A stretch of DNA of 64,000 nt, from NCBI GenBank assembly GCA_034509755.1, contig CM067556.1:13725501-13789500 (forward strand), in the 5' to 3' direction. This document shows positions 24,601-37,500 of the stretch, piece after piece (positions within the stretch are counted from its first letter, which is position 1; every line of letters begins with the position of its first letter). Both the position numbers and the translations under genes were made by a program. The notes below the pieces were generated by a model that saw only the letters and a list, made by a program, of their open reading frames with translations, had not been told where the DNA came from and searched no databases. Source of the stretch: Anisodus tanguticus (taxonomy: Eukaryota > Streptophyta > Magnoliopsida > Solanales > Solanaceae).

Positions 24601-25032
24601 TGGAAGCGACGTCGAGCAATTTGACCAACAAATTATAATTTCAACCGAAGAACCACAAGATATTGTGAAGAAACTAGAAAATGTGTTTATAAATATGCGA
24701 TTTTTTAATTGCAATTTTACTATGTTATTTGCAACTTTCAACACCACAAAATTGCAATTTTGAAATTGTATTACAAAAAAAATCATATTTCTATTAAATA
24801 ATATAAGAGGCACAAAAACCGTCTTGGGATATTTTTGTTATACTATCTTATTCAATTATTGAGGTGTTTATATATATTATTTTTTAAAATTAAGTGCAAA
24901 AAAAATAATGGAAAACCCGATTCCGACCCGATCTCACCCTGGCCATATTAGTCTGTCCGGAGGACCGGTACCGCCCTCCCCAGTCCCGTCGGGTCCCGTC
25001 CCGCCCCGAACCAGCCCCGTTGGACACCCCTA
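21623..25032 (+). mobile_element. hAT transposon, 3410 bp, with decayed transposase
   Basis: It is flanked by a perfect 8-bp duplication GACAATAC (21615-21622 and 25033-25040). The ends are short imperfect inverted repeats: TAGGGTTGGCCAG at the left, and on the complement TAGGGGTGTCCAACG at the right. Both subterminal regions are unusually GC-rich (21640-21800 and 24905-25030; GGCCCGG-type repeats), unlike the AT-rich interior. Just inside the left end lies a hairpin, CGTTGCACAACGG ... CCGTTGTGCAACG (about 21812-21858). The interior carries BED-finger and hAT-C transposase sequence, so it derives from an autonomous element. Confidence 0.93.
22306..24763 (+). pseudogene. hAT transposase (zinc-finger BED, RICESLEEPER-like), disrupted
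   Basis: Parts in order: an acidic N-terminal piece (22306-22605); a BED-type zinc finger with CQICKNVY and HVQSFHKAR (about 22610-22760), broken by a stop at 22675-22677; a core segment (RRDVFKFAHEYQQYL, GKISITSDIDRS, 22980-23175); a frame change; LDNVSSNNYAIRLL and HIKCVCHIYNLVV (about 23300-23420); CGLPYRKISEEVATMWNSLY (about 23540-23595); and the C-terminal hAT dimerisation region (YWRENEKTFPTLSKMARDVL, SAFSARRF, 24330-24470) inside a longer frame, 23987-24763. Family members are usually one frame of 650-750 residues. Here several stops and shifts make it non-functional. The last part is the longest intact piece (258 residues). Confidence 0.9.
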
Positions 25033-25040
25033 GACAATAC

Positions 25041-26196
25041 TGGGGAGTTTGTTTATTATATTTTCTTTGATTAAAAGCAAGACAATTTTAACATGTGATG
25101 TGATTAATTGTCAATTTTTGCTTTATTTTTTAGAAACATAATTACATTAAATTGGTGTTTTGGGAAAAAAAGTTTATTTCCAGTCTCACTCTTAACCAGA
25201 CGTTTGAAAATCATCTTCAAGCACATGACAGGCACAAAAAAAATGAAAGGTAGAAAAAAAAAACAGATGTCAACATCTTTATACAAACCCATGCCAATCG
25301 AAATTACTTAAGGAATTAATTGTCTTTGGTCTTTCTGCTACTGATGATGTGGAAAACAAGTGTGCAGTTGGTATTACAAAAAGAATTTCCCTTTATAAAC
25401 TTCAGATGTTCCAAATCACAAACTTGCTTCCATTTCCTACCAATCATGTTTCTCAGTTTGACAATCTTTTTCATGCAAATATCCAATATATATATATATA
25501 TATATATAAGTTTCTCTCAAAATCTTTTTTTTCTTTCACTATCAAGCCTACTTCCATCCATTCCTTCCAAACTATGTGAACCATGTATAGTATTGGAGTA
25601 TATTTTTATATATTTTTGCTCTCCCATGAAAGAAAAAGACCGTGAATAAAACACTTGGGAATTTAAACAATAAACTGACCACAAAGGCATATCAATAACA
25701 CCAAGATGCAGATGGATACCATCCTACCCCACCCCAACCCCCCCTTTTTTTCCTACCCAACAAAAATGAAAAATAAGATAAGATAAGATAAAATAAAATA
25801 AAAGAAGCTTTATATAATTATATGAAGGCCACATGGGATTGTACATTAAGGCAGATACTAACTATAAAAAAAATGATATTTTGAATTATGTTGCTGTAGA
25901 CTATAAGTGTTCATTCCTATGACATTACAAATTACAAGAGACCTATTGATATCGTTTTCAAGACTATGAAAGTACACAGCTGTTGACTTCTTAATAAGAC
26001 AATAGATATCACAAGCTACAACATGAGAGCAAGCTATGATATGGGAGAACAAATGTGAGCAGTAACAATGCACATCCCCTGAGAGCAAGCTAGCATTTAG
26101 CAGAACAAAACCAAGTACTCCAATGCGCATTCCCTAGGGTTTTTGCTGTCCCTTCTGTACATAAGAATTCAGATACACGAACCTCTGTGCACTGGT
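25041..26196. other. Intergenic spacer downstream of the JmjC gene, simple repeats only
   Basis: No gene is seen. It holds a TA microsatellite (25487-25508), a C-run at 25735-25744 and a GATAA/AAATA tract (25773-25803). The last few hundred bases should contain the 3' UTR of the minus-strand JmjC gene that ends at 26197. Confidence 0.5.
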
Positions 26197-29100
26197 TTAT
26201 GTGCAAGCTACCTGACGTCTCTTCATCATCTTCTCCAAATTCTCCGACACCAATGCAGTCAAATTTGGATCCTCAAATCCAAGTTCAGGGCCAATTCTGC
26301 ACACACACACACAAGGGAAACACTATAGTAAACGGACTCATCAGAAAGAGAGCGTAACAATCCTTGTCTTTCCACCTTCAGCTTAAGTTGTATAACTTTG
26401 TTCCTAGTGAAACAGAGGACGCATAGCAAAAGGATCCATCACTATAAAACCGAGAAATAGCTCAGGAAAGGACTCTAACGATTGGAGTTTTTCTGTCCAT
26501 TCCCGTTGAAATTAACCAAAGAGGGCTTTTAGAAACCTCTAAATGGTATATAAGTAATTGAGATCAGCCCCAACTTTAACAGACACATGGCTCAGCAGTA
26601 GGATTTATTAAATAAGTCTATCATTTTTCAACCTCAAACTAGAACCTCTAAATAAGAAATGTCATAGACATCCCTATTTTACAAGGAAGTAGAGAGAAAA
26701 GCCATAAAAAAAGAATAACACGTAAAATGGCTTACTTAGGATCCAGAACCAACTTCTGAACTTCTTTGATGGCCGAGCTGGATGCATAGAGTGATATCTT
26801 TCCCACCTGTATTAAATGATAGAATAAAGTTAAGAATCCCAATCCAAGGAAGCTGAGGTAGGGTAAAGAATAAGAACCATTACTCAGACCTCCAACATTT
26901 GCAGCTTCGCATCATGAGTATTAGGAAGGCCACGGATTTCTTCAGCGATTCTAACAGCCTCACCTAAACTTTCTGGAGAAAGAAAATCAAGGCCCAATTG
27001 GACAGTGGACTGCAATAAAACGGGAAGAGCAATGAGACCCAATTTGGTAGGGCAATCAGTAGAACTTTTCTAAATCGCACACTAACAAAGGTTCTTTTTG
27101 CACTTTCTTCAATGGCTCTAGTAGAAAGTTTTTCAAACGGTTAAGTTCCTCACTTAGCATATCTATTATCAAAAGAAAAGCTTCGACTGCAAATTGCTTA
27201 GAACTTTCCTTTACAAACACCTCAGGCCACTCACCCTGACCAACACTTTGAGAAATGGTTCTGAAAGAGGGGAGGATTTGGGGATTTCTTCAGAACCTTT
27301 CAGATATCTAGTGAAAAACAAAACATTTTGCTAACTGGGAGGTACATATCCTCCATCTAGTGAAAAGGATCAAAAAAAGAATCCTTCTTTTCCAGCTGGT
27401 GAGCTAGGTACTTTATTTTAAGGTTTTTAACCTGCAAGATTAGGTGGATGCTTTAGCTTAAATTCTGTCCAAAACAATTTTCAGGAGAAACAGTTGCAGT
27501 GTGTTCCTTTTATGAGTGCGGTAGGAGGACGAGAACCTATTTTGTCAAGACACTCATAAATTCATCGTGTCCACTAACCTGAAGATTCCTCACTTGGAAA
27601 GGACATCCAGCAGGAATGAAAATCGCTTCGCCTAAATGCTGTTCAAACGACCAAGGCTCTATTCCTGAGAATTATCAGAGGTTCAATCAAGGAATCATTT
27701 TCTGACAGCATAAATAGAAGAGAGCAACAGAAAAACAATATAGGACAGATGCAGGAAAATGTTAGGGGCGGTGACAGGCACTTAAATATTTCAAAGAACA
27801 TTTGTAAAACAGAGTCCAGTTTTAGGGCCTTATTAAATATCCTGAAGTTAAGAGCTAAAAGCAGAACAAATCTGCTCTGAAAAAATAAGAACTCAAGGGA
27901 AGTTTCATCAAGATAGCTAGAACCAATTTTGAGGCAAGCATATGATGCAAATAGAAACAATGTCCATTCATTTGACACTTAAGACATTATAACAACATTG
28001 TTTTCCTTCTTTTTCTACCGGGGAGGGAGGGGGGAGGAGGCTTAGGGGAGTGAGGAACCAACTGAAAGAAAAAAAAATGAAAAACTGTCACAAGATATTG
28101 TAGTGGTTAAGAATTTATTTTGTGATAAGCATACAGTGGTTAAGAATTTAAAGCTAAAGGGAAAGATATTGTAAGGACAAAATGTCAGCACATGATGAAG
28201 GCACTTGAAAACATCTGCTTGGGCATGTATTCTATTACAGATCTAATCCTCACATTGTCAACTTTAGTAACGATAAACTAGTTGTCTTACCAAATAACTC
28301 TTTCAACTTTCTCTTATGATGCTCATTCAGATATACTTTTCCATCGTAGAGAGGACTGGCCACCTGAGACCATAATGTCAAAAGCAAATATTATGACCTC
28401 GATGTAGAGAGAAATACTTGAACAAATTATTGCATTTGAGTAGTAAACCTACAGAATCATCCGTTAGAAGGTCTGAATCTCCTTCTTTCTTCCAATGAAA
28501 TCTTAGATATTCGATAAGCATTGGCACATCCTGCCTCCGAAAGACATCCCAAAGAGCTCCAGAGTGACTACCACCGGAGTTGTTTAAACTGGAACCTTTC
28601 AGATCTTCATGACTAAAGTTATCTACACCAATCTGAGAAGTAACTCTGCTCTCTTGGTCGACCAACATTTCATTGGCATTTGAATCCGTATCAGCATACT
28701 GACCATCCCCTCCATCTCCAGCAGGTGAGAATTTGGAGAAATCCCCTTCGCTTAAAACATTTAGTGCATCACCAGGAAATCCTTTGTGATCAGATTCAGC
28801 AAAGGTTTTCTGCATCTTTCCTATATTTGTCTTCTGCCAACCTTTCAGTTTGACCTCACTGATATGGACCAAAAGGAATACCTAGTTACAGAGAAGAAAC
28901 AGCAAATCATTTATCAGCTGAAAACAGAATTTGTATTGTAAGACCATGTATTGGAAAAGTGTAAACTAACATTTGTTCCTGATGACTTATACATTAAGGC
29001 CAGGATCAGGTATTTTCCAATTATCAAGTTATTGGCTTATCAATATCAAACTGCCCAAACAATCAAAATTTGTTTGTGGATCAGTCAACTAGAAATCTTA

Positions 29101-32100
29101 GACTCCTCTTGAGAACTCAAGCTTCAAAACAATTTTACTACAGAAAAAAAAATGATCTTGAAGAATTATGTTTGCAGACATATTTCCAAGTAATAATGCA
29201 CGCCATCTTCAGAGTGGAATTCAAGTCACTTTGCATATCAAATGGCCTCGACTTCAGATAAACACAAGAAACACTCTAATTGAAGTATCAAATATAAAGG
29301 ACAATAGGAGGACACAGATGGCATGAGAAGGAAATTATGGCACTCACTAGGTCACGCATGTTGATATGGAGATTGTTCACTGAGTCACCTCTATCAAGTT
29401 CTTCATACATCCCATAAGAAATAAAAATCTTAGGACCAACATCATTCTGCAGGGAATAATGAGGCAATTTTGCAGCAACATTTAGAAGACCCCACTTGGA
29501 GTGGATGAATTCAAGTAAAGGAAGTTTACTAATAAACTCAGGTCTCTGGTATAACAAGAACTCTTCTGAAGCACTCGGAGAAGGCCAATCTTTCAATTTG
29601 AGCATTTCTGGCCAACCACTCTCATGAATTCTTCCCTCTGAGTATCCTCTGATGAATTGACCAATCTGAATATCAATCTGCAAGACATTAAGTACAAGAG
29701 ACAGTGGTAGGCTCAGTTGAAGATAAAAGGAAATCAACAGCCTAGTTCTGTGGAAAATGGACACTATTGTTACATACATATAATAGTGGAGATGAACCTC
29801 ATATGCCATTCTAAAGCAAGTTGATCTAGTAGTGCAAGCAAGAGACAATTGGTACCAACCTCACTCCAATCAAAACAATCAATGGCCTTCACAGTTCTGT
29901 TATCATCTTTTGTTTTCTCCTCTGTTGTCTCCCTTACCCCTCTCCATATCTCAATTGGATCCCAGTTTGACATTGATGATACATCATATATATCCTTGAT
30001 GATGACAGGTTTACCTCTGCTCCACTGCTTTCTGAAGCTCTCAATCCCTTCACTTCTAATATCTTCAGAACATGGATGGTACAAAAAGTTATCATCACCA
30101 CTCTCTCTATGAGCAGCCTGGAACAACTTCCCTTCAGAGGTATTCTCTAGATCCCCAGAATCACATACTTTACATCCACTAACCATTTCTTCGACATTTT
30201 TCACCAGTTTCGCTACCCAATTCATCTTGAAGATTCGTTTCAATGATAAGATTGAGGAACTGCAGCCCCCACATTGCTTTGGTGGACAGGGTATGGAGCC
30301 ACTACTGTCTGCTTTCCAATCAGAAAACTTGGTGAATATATTTATATGGACATTTGACAATTTCACTTCCTTTGACGTGGTTTCTCTGGCATCAGCTCTT
30401 CCTGGGAACTGCTTACCCCTGTCTTCCTGAACAAGCTTGGTTGCATCTCTGATGTCTTTGCAGCAGCTTAGGCAGAGGTCATATGAGCAATTTGGGCAGT
30501 GTCTATGGTAATCAATAATTGGTATCCTGCAGAAATTACTGCAAGCAGAAACGTCTCGATTATGTATAACTTAACAAGCACCGATGTGGCAAGTGCATAT
30601 TTCCTAATAGCAAGAAGAGAAAGAGGACAAGAATTTTGGCAATAGTTCAACATTTTTAAATTTGAAACATTACCAGCACATTTGCTCATCTGCATTCAAT
30701 TTTGTCCGGCCAAGATCCATTCCATTTCCTGGAGAATATAAGGGATATTCAGTTTATAGTTTAACCAGTATCTAACTTTGGAAACCCATATACGTTAACA
30801 AAGATGCAAAAGATCATACTTGTACCTCGAAGTTTTTTTTCTAGTTCCACCTCAAAGCACTGCTGATTGTGAATGTGCTTAACAACTGGAAGAACTGCTG
30901 ATAAAAGGGAATAGAGATATTGCAATTTGTTTTGTGCAGGTATCTCCCTTATTCTAACCTATGCTCACAGCAATAATGAAACACAGATAAGAAAGGAATA
31001 CTTTATACATGTTAAGCAAAACCACAGAATGCATCATGTAAAGCTCTTTTAGCCATATAGTAAGTACCTTTATCAAGTTGTCTCCCCGCATACACACTTT
31101 ACAATTGCAACTACCACGACACGCAGGACAAATCCTCTGTATCTCTTCAACTGGCATGTCGGAGTACCTGATATTAGACTCTGCAGTCATTGCATAGGAA
31201 ATGGAGAAAACTAGAGACATGTTACTCTCATAATTGAGTCTTACCAAGTTGAAATGCAGCTTTCACAGTATCCCCTTCTATCACATCTAAGGCACCAAAT
31301 TACTCGGTGATCATTCCGCCTACACTGATGACAAGGTTGGCCCCCTGTATTATCAGAAGAACTGGAGCTCCCTTCAGAAGTTTCCTAGGGGAAAATAAAA
31401 GGAGCCCAAGTGAGAATATCAAACACAACCATCAATAACAATGACAGACTGTTGACTTCTAATACTTGGAGAGCAAATGAAATTTCAGGTCTAAGAATTC
31501 TAATTGAATCTTAGACAATATGTCCTCATCAAACTTAGTGTGCGGATTTATTATCTTAATCAGAATTATTTCTTTACTAAATGAACTACTCCCTGCATCA
31601 CACTGTCCTAGAGTAATCTCATGTTTACCAAAATACAATTTGTCCACTTCCTAAAGTAACTTCACTCCTAATGGTACTCAACTATGAGTTTAAACTCACC
31701 GCTGTAGGACTGGAATCAAACATCTTCTGCGATCTGCTTCTGGATGATTCCATACCAGAAGGGGGTGGCGTCCTGTAACCTCTTCGGCTTTCATCATACT
31801 GTACACCTTCCATGTCTAGATCATCAGTAGAATTCATGACACGAGCTGAAAACATCTTGCTTTGAGGTTTTTCAGAAAAACAACTCGTGTGATTCTTTGA
31901 TACTTTTTCCTTGTGCTTCTTCCCAGATATGGAACCAGAATAATCCCCAATTTTCTGGTTCTCAGCTGGTAAATCCATATCATCACTTCTACTCTCCGAA
32001 TATATATCATTTTCATCCATTGATGTTCTCTTTCCCTTTTTCATGTTGGCTCTCATTGCAGAATCCGCAGCCCTCTTCTTAGCCTGTATGTAGTGCTTTT

Positions 32101-32233
32101 CACACACAGTCTTATCAGGCATAGACAATGCAGTACATCTCCACTGTTTCCCATCGGACCTCTTACACCGCAAATCATCAGGGATCCCAATATTATCTTC
32201 ACCAGGCCCAGAGGATGATCGTGGGTAATCCAT
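26197..32233 (-). CDS. JMJ24/JMJ25-like protein: WRC, RING-like and JmjC domains; complete, 13 exons, 949 residues
   Basis: Exons: 31700-32233, 31245-31384, 31068-31167, 30826-30958, 30674-30728, 29860-30538, 29348-29677, 28453-28881, 28291-28363, 27579-27664, 26890-27009, 26736-26806 and 26197-26296. Their phases join in one frame of 950 codons ending in TAA. Residues 23-47 fit the WRC pattern (C23-x9-C33-x10-C44-x2-H47). A RING-like Cys-rich region follows (CHQC from 195, then CLRC, CESC, CPACRGSCNCKVC), then a second Cys cluster (CNFCRIPI, CPNCSYDLCLSCC). The JmjC domain is in the C-terminal half (GYSEGRIHESGWPEMLKLKD, FIPAGCP). KDM3-type demethylases bind iron with H-x-D and a later H. 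Here the sites read His651-Ile-Asn653 and Phe847, so two ligands are replaced. This, the WRC start and the RING region fit Arabidopsis JMJ24, a noncanonical JmjC protein reported to act as an E3 ligase on CMT3, better than the active demethylase IBM1/JMJ25. Orthology is inferred. Confidence 0.9.
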
Positions 32234-33520
32234 CAAAATGTGCAGTATGAAACGGAACAGCTAAATTATCATCCAAAAATCATACAATGAAATAACCTGA
32301 ATATTCACAGACAGGTAGCCAGGAAAACAGAAAGAGGAATAAATTACATGACGAGTAAGAACTCGAAAACCACAAAAAACTTCAAAAATACTAAAAGCTT
32401 ATTACAATTAAATCTACAGCAAGATTTACAAGAAAGCAGCCAGTACGATCAATAAATATGCCCCGCAAGATAATGTAGAGTACATCTTCAGATCCTAAGT
32501 TTCTTCCTATAAATATCACAGTCATCCTACACGGATAAACCATGTAACAATTCCTGACAAACACCAGCCTAAAGTAGGTGCTGCAACAACTAAGCCTTAA
32601 TCGGTACTAGTTGGTACTGCCTATATGGGTCCTTTGATTCCATTGTGTCATGTGCTTAGCAAAACTCGCATAGAAACTTCTTTTTTATTGTAACAAAAAT
32701 CGCATAGACACTTTTCTAGTGTTTTCCCTTTCATATGAGAGAAATTTTAGAATATTGAGTAGTAATAATTATGGATACATTAGTGTATCATCTAAGACAA
32801 TTTATTTTTGTCACACTGAAAGCTAATAAGAATGCAAACTAACCGCAAGAAAATCACAAGGAACTACAGCAAATAAAAATTGCAACCCGGTCCACAATTT
32901 GTATTCTATGATTAAGAATAAAACCCAGGGGATCAATCTCTCCTCGCCCTTCAATTCCTACCTAGCTTGATCTTTATGTCTGGATTTCATGAGATAATTT
33001 AGATTGATGAATCACTTCCGGTAATTCAAAAAAAGTAGTTCTCTTAACATTAGTCTATTATTGGGAAAGCTAATATATGGAAAATTCTCTCCTCTTGTAT
33101 CAAATCGGACACGGAATTTCATCAAATTAATTTTTTTTGACTTCAGTCTTTTAACCATTCCGTTCTATCCAGAGTCCAGACTAATTTGAATTTAAACAAC
33201 AGAAAACCCCCATTTCATAGTAAACCGAAACAAAATTAAAATTCTTCGATAGAGATTGTTCTAAATCAGGCATAACCAGAGAAAAAGACGCATAATAAAT
33301 AATAGTCTTACATTAACAGCGAATTATGCAGGGTCATTCAGCAAAAAGCGACAAGGAGAAGGAGAAGGAGAAGGAGAAGAATAAAACGACGACGTTCAAG
33401 TGCTGTAGCAAATCCTGCTGTCTCTCCTCTCCTCTCTTCTTATTTTTGTTTTTCAGAAAAGAGAAAAAGGTTAGTAAAAGGGTAGCTCTTAAAATTATAT
33501 ATATTTCATATTTCTATTAA
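32234..33520 (-). promoter_or_regulatory. JmjC gene 5' UTR, probable leader intron and promoter
   Basis: Upstream of the ATG the minus strand has a good acceptor (TATTCAG, exon edge at 32296) and, about 1 kb further upstream, a donor (GTAAGAC, exon edge at 33312). This suggests a noncoding first exon and a leader intron of roughly 1 kb. The predicted first exon contains a CTTCTC-type pyrimidine tract (complement of 33354-33378). A TATATATAA-like box lies at about 33494-33504. A short Lys/Glu-rich plus-strand frame over this tract is an artefact of the repeat. Splicing here is inferred. Confidence 0.5.
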
Positions 33521-34574
33521 TGATGATACGTCATGCGAGTGAGTACGTATTTCAAAAGATATGTATTCCATTGTGTTTAAATTGAATATCTTGGTAAAAA
33601 TTAAAATGTACGTAAATGCTTTTGTAATATGATTCAAAATCTATGTAATTCACTGTTTAAGATCAGTATTCAGCTAAACAAAGTTGAAGTGAAATTCTCA
33701 AAAAAGAAAGTTCAAACTAAAACAACACTTGTCAATATGTCGAATTTTATAAAGTTTCAAAAATATTTTCACCTATTTAAAAGAGAAGAATTAACGTAAT
33801 TCTTAATGTGCATCACGCAAAAATTATTATATCACTAACAACTTTTCTTATCATTATCCAGAATGATCTAATGTAAAATGCATGAAAGTTTACTATTTGT
33901 GATTGTATGCTTATCTCTTTTTTCTTATTCCTTCATTTAATTCCTTAAAAGTAAATGAATTCAGTTTTATCACTAATAGTACAAAAGTATCTTTAACACA
34001 ACTCAATGTTTATCTTATAATTGACATTTGGGTGACCTTATTATTTACTAAACATTTTTCATACTTCAGGAATGGATATAATTTAAACTAGTAATAATAT
34101 GTAAAAGAATACAAGAATAATGATGATAAATGACAAAAAAACAGCACGTCTTCGGCTGCTACCACCTTCACATAAAATTAAGCACTAGATGGAATATGTA
34201 ATAAACGTAACCTTTAAATAGTATATTTTACAAGTGCTTCTAATGATTACAAGATTTGCATAATATTTAAGGCAAGAATTGGCAGGAAATATATTACTAC
34301 TACACATCACCATCTATGAACTACATACCAATTACAAACTCCTCGATTATACTATGGCGAGGGTAAAAGAATGACAGTCTTTTTTCTTCTTTCTCATCTC
34401 TGTGTCAAAAAGAATCACATCAAGCAACTTAACCACAACATAATAACGCTATTTACATTACATTACTCATGTTAGCATACAATATTTGGGCTTAATGACA
34501 ATTTTGTGTAAACATTCCTCCTTGGGAATTACTTGAATCCCTCTATGCTAAAAGACACAGCCTTGATGATATAT
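33521..34574. other. Intergenic spacer between JmjC and receptor-kinase genes
   Basis: AT-rich sequence with no domain-bearing frame. The end nearest 34575 should include the receptor-kinase 3' UTR, since that gene's stop codon is at 34575-34577 on the minus strand. I see no repeat boundary. Confidence 0.5.
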
Positions 34575-37500
34575 TTAGATCATATACAGGAGATTCTGCA
34601 CGATTTCGGACATTGGTGGCCTGAATTCAGGTTCCGACTGCCCAACAAAGAAAAGAGGACATGAGAAAAGTATGAAAAGGCGACAGCTCGAGAAACTTCA
34701 TCACAAACATTATGTATTTTTTTTTTTCTGTAGCAAAATGGCAATTTACTAACCTGAATGCACAAGGAAATTATGTCTGCAAACCGAGACAAAGACTTGG
34801 ATGGATAACAACCGTTTAGGGAAGGATCAACCATTCTTGATAATGCATCTATATCATGCAGCCGTGGAATAGCCCATCGAACCAGCATCTGCTCCCCTCT
34901 AGGGCGGGACCTGGAAATCACATTTTAATGGGCTCAAAGTCAATAGTCGTATTATTTTACAAACATATGCAGTTGCAACAATAACTAACAAGGTGTCAAA
35001 TACATCTGTCAGAATGAAATTAACCTGTCGTAAGATTTTCTTCCCGTGAGAAGTTCTAGCATAACAACTCCAAAGCTATAAACATCACTCTGACAAGTAT
35101 ATCTTCCCAATTCAAGTTCAGGAGCACCGTAGCCGCATCCTTGCAACTGAAAGTTACACCAAAGTCATCAACACTTTATTCATCCATAAATGATCAATTA
35201 TTTCGAGGGAAAAAGGGAAATTGGATTCCAGATTCTTTCTTCAAATAATCATCAGAAATGTTAGCTTAGGGATTACCTGTCTTATGGAATCAGATGTCAT
35301 CAGAGGTGCCAAACCACAATCCGACATACGCACAGCAAGCTCATCATTGAGGAGAACATTAGCGGACTTGAAGTTCAGGTGGACAATAGGTGGATGGCAA
35401 ACTTCGTGCAAGTACCTTTCAGTGAAACGGGAAGCAACTCAATCTCTAAATGATTACAAGCTAAGATTGTGCTACAGAGATAAATTGTGGCGCAGCAAAG
35501 ATTTAACAGCCATTTAACCATCACAATTGGGATTGACACATCATTAAAACAAGTTACAAGCGCTTAAAAACTCTTATCATTCAGCATCTTTTCATACTTA
35601 CTCTAATGCTCGTGCTGCTTGAAGTGCAATGCGTAGACGAGTACTCCAGGAAAGTTTTCTGTGGATCTCATCATCTAAGTCCAATGCTTCGTGGAGAGTA
35701 CCATTTCCATAATACTCGTAGACAAGTAGCTGTTGTCCATGCTCTGAACAGTAACCCACAAGTTTGACAATGTTTTCATGCTGACGTTTAGAGATATTGG
35801 ACACCATTTCAACAAATTCTTGATCACTTTGACGCCTGGTCATAGCAGTATCCAGTTTCTTGACTGCCAATAGCTAACAAAACAAAAAGCATCAATAAAA
35901 TATGCAAGTCTCAGCACCTTCTACCCTTGTATGGCAATTAAATAGGTTATACAAAAATGACAAATACAAGTAGGTTAAATGGGATTTGAAGCTGGGGAAA
36001 CATAAAGATGCTTACCTTTTTGGGAGACTCAGCTCTGTAGACTGTTCCAAGCATGCCTTCTCCAATAAGATTATCTTGAGAAAAGCTATTTGTATACTGC
36101 TGAAGAGAGGCAACGGTGAAGAACTCTGCAGAGTTTACATTCTTCATAGCATGTTTGACTGAGGTAATTGGGGGCAAAATTGGATTTACAACCATCCTCT
36201 CAGCAGAGAGAGCTTGAAGAAAAGGTGGTGGCGGTGGTGGAAGAATATCCGATATCATTAACTCCATCTCCGAATCCAGCTCATCGTCTGCATATGATAT
36301 TGTGCTCTTCATATCTTTCTGTTGCATAGCCTCTGAAGTATTCATTGAGATGTTCGTGTTCCTACCCTGAGTTTTCCCATTTCCAGCCACTGGCCTCAAA
36401 CCTGCTTCTTTTGGACAGATCCATATTGTCATCATAATGCAATTGTGAACAGAAATCCATAAGAAGCATACAAATGAACTATTTACCTTTTCCTGCATCA
36501 TAATAAGGTTTTTGCACGGATTGATCATGTTTAGGATTACCCTTGGGCAAACTATATCCATGTGTTTCATGTCTCGTGGCTTCTTTTTGGGCCTTTCTTC
36601 TTCTTTTGAAGAATCGCGACATCAAAAGGCAAACACCCAATCCAAGTATGACAAGGGATACTAATCCAGCTATAGCAATCAATTTGACGTGTTTGGTTGT
36701 ATTAATACTCTTTTGCCTTCCAGTGGGTTCTAATCCTTGTCCCAATGGTATAGTGGATGGCAGTGAAGGGGCTAAACCTGGAGAAAGCACAGCAAATGGT
36801 GCTAGAGAAGGCGATATCATGGGCGGTGAAGGGATGACAGTAGTGTTAAACGGGTTCCCTGCACGTCTGATAAAAAATCTAGATTTCACCATGTGAGGTA
36901 ACAACATTTATAAGCATGTACATGAACCTTTTATGAAACAAGAAAAGGCTAACCTAATTGGCTTCCCCAAAAGTGTATCAACTGACAATTAAGGCCATGA
37001 CTAAGGCTAGTCTATCAAGAAATGTGTCATGTTGAATGTTTATCCATTGATAGTTTCATTTTAACCAATCAAATGGTTCAAGACTATTAATTTTACTATA
37101 CGTTTGGACAATTTCTGGAAAAAGTTTTTGTAGATCTTCTTTCGGAGATAATCCTCTCAAAAGAAATGTGTTTGCGCAGTTCTTTTGAAGATTTCTGAGC
37201 ATTTTGTTTTTTTGTGAGTGGAAGAAGAGTTTCAGTGAAAATCCCTTCTTCAGTGATGAAATGAAAGATTTCTTAAAATAACTTAAGCAAACATGGTTTT
37301 AAAAAATGTTTTTGAAAAAAACTCTGATAGAGTTTTCACAACAAACACTAACTAAACATCTATGATTATTCTTGCACAAAATAGAATTTAGCTAAAGTTA
37401 AGAGTTATATATAGGATGATGCATAAGGTAGAATGGATATAGAGGATTCATATAGCCATCCGCAATTAATTTGGGATGGAGGATAGTTGATTGATAGAGT

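Noticed and set aside
33326..33520. Lys/Glu-repeat plus-strand protein
   Set aside because: Frame created by the AAGGAG tract in the JmjC gene's leader on the opposite strand.
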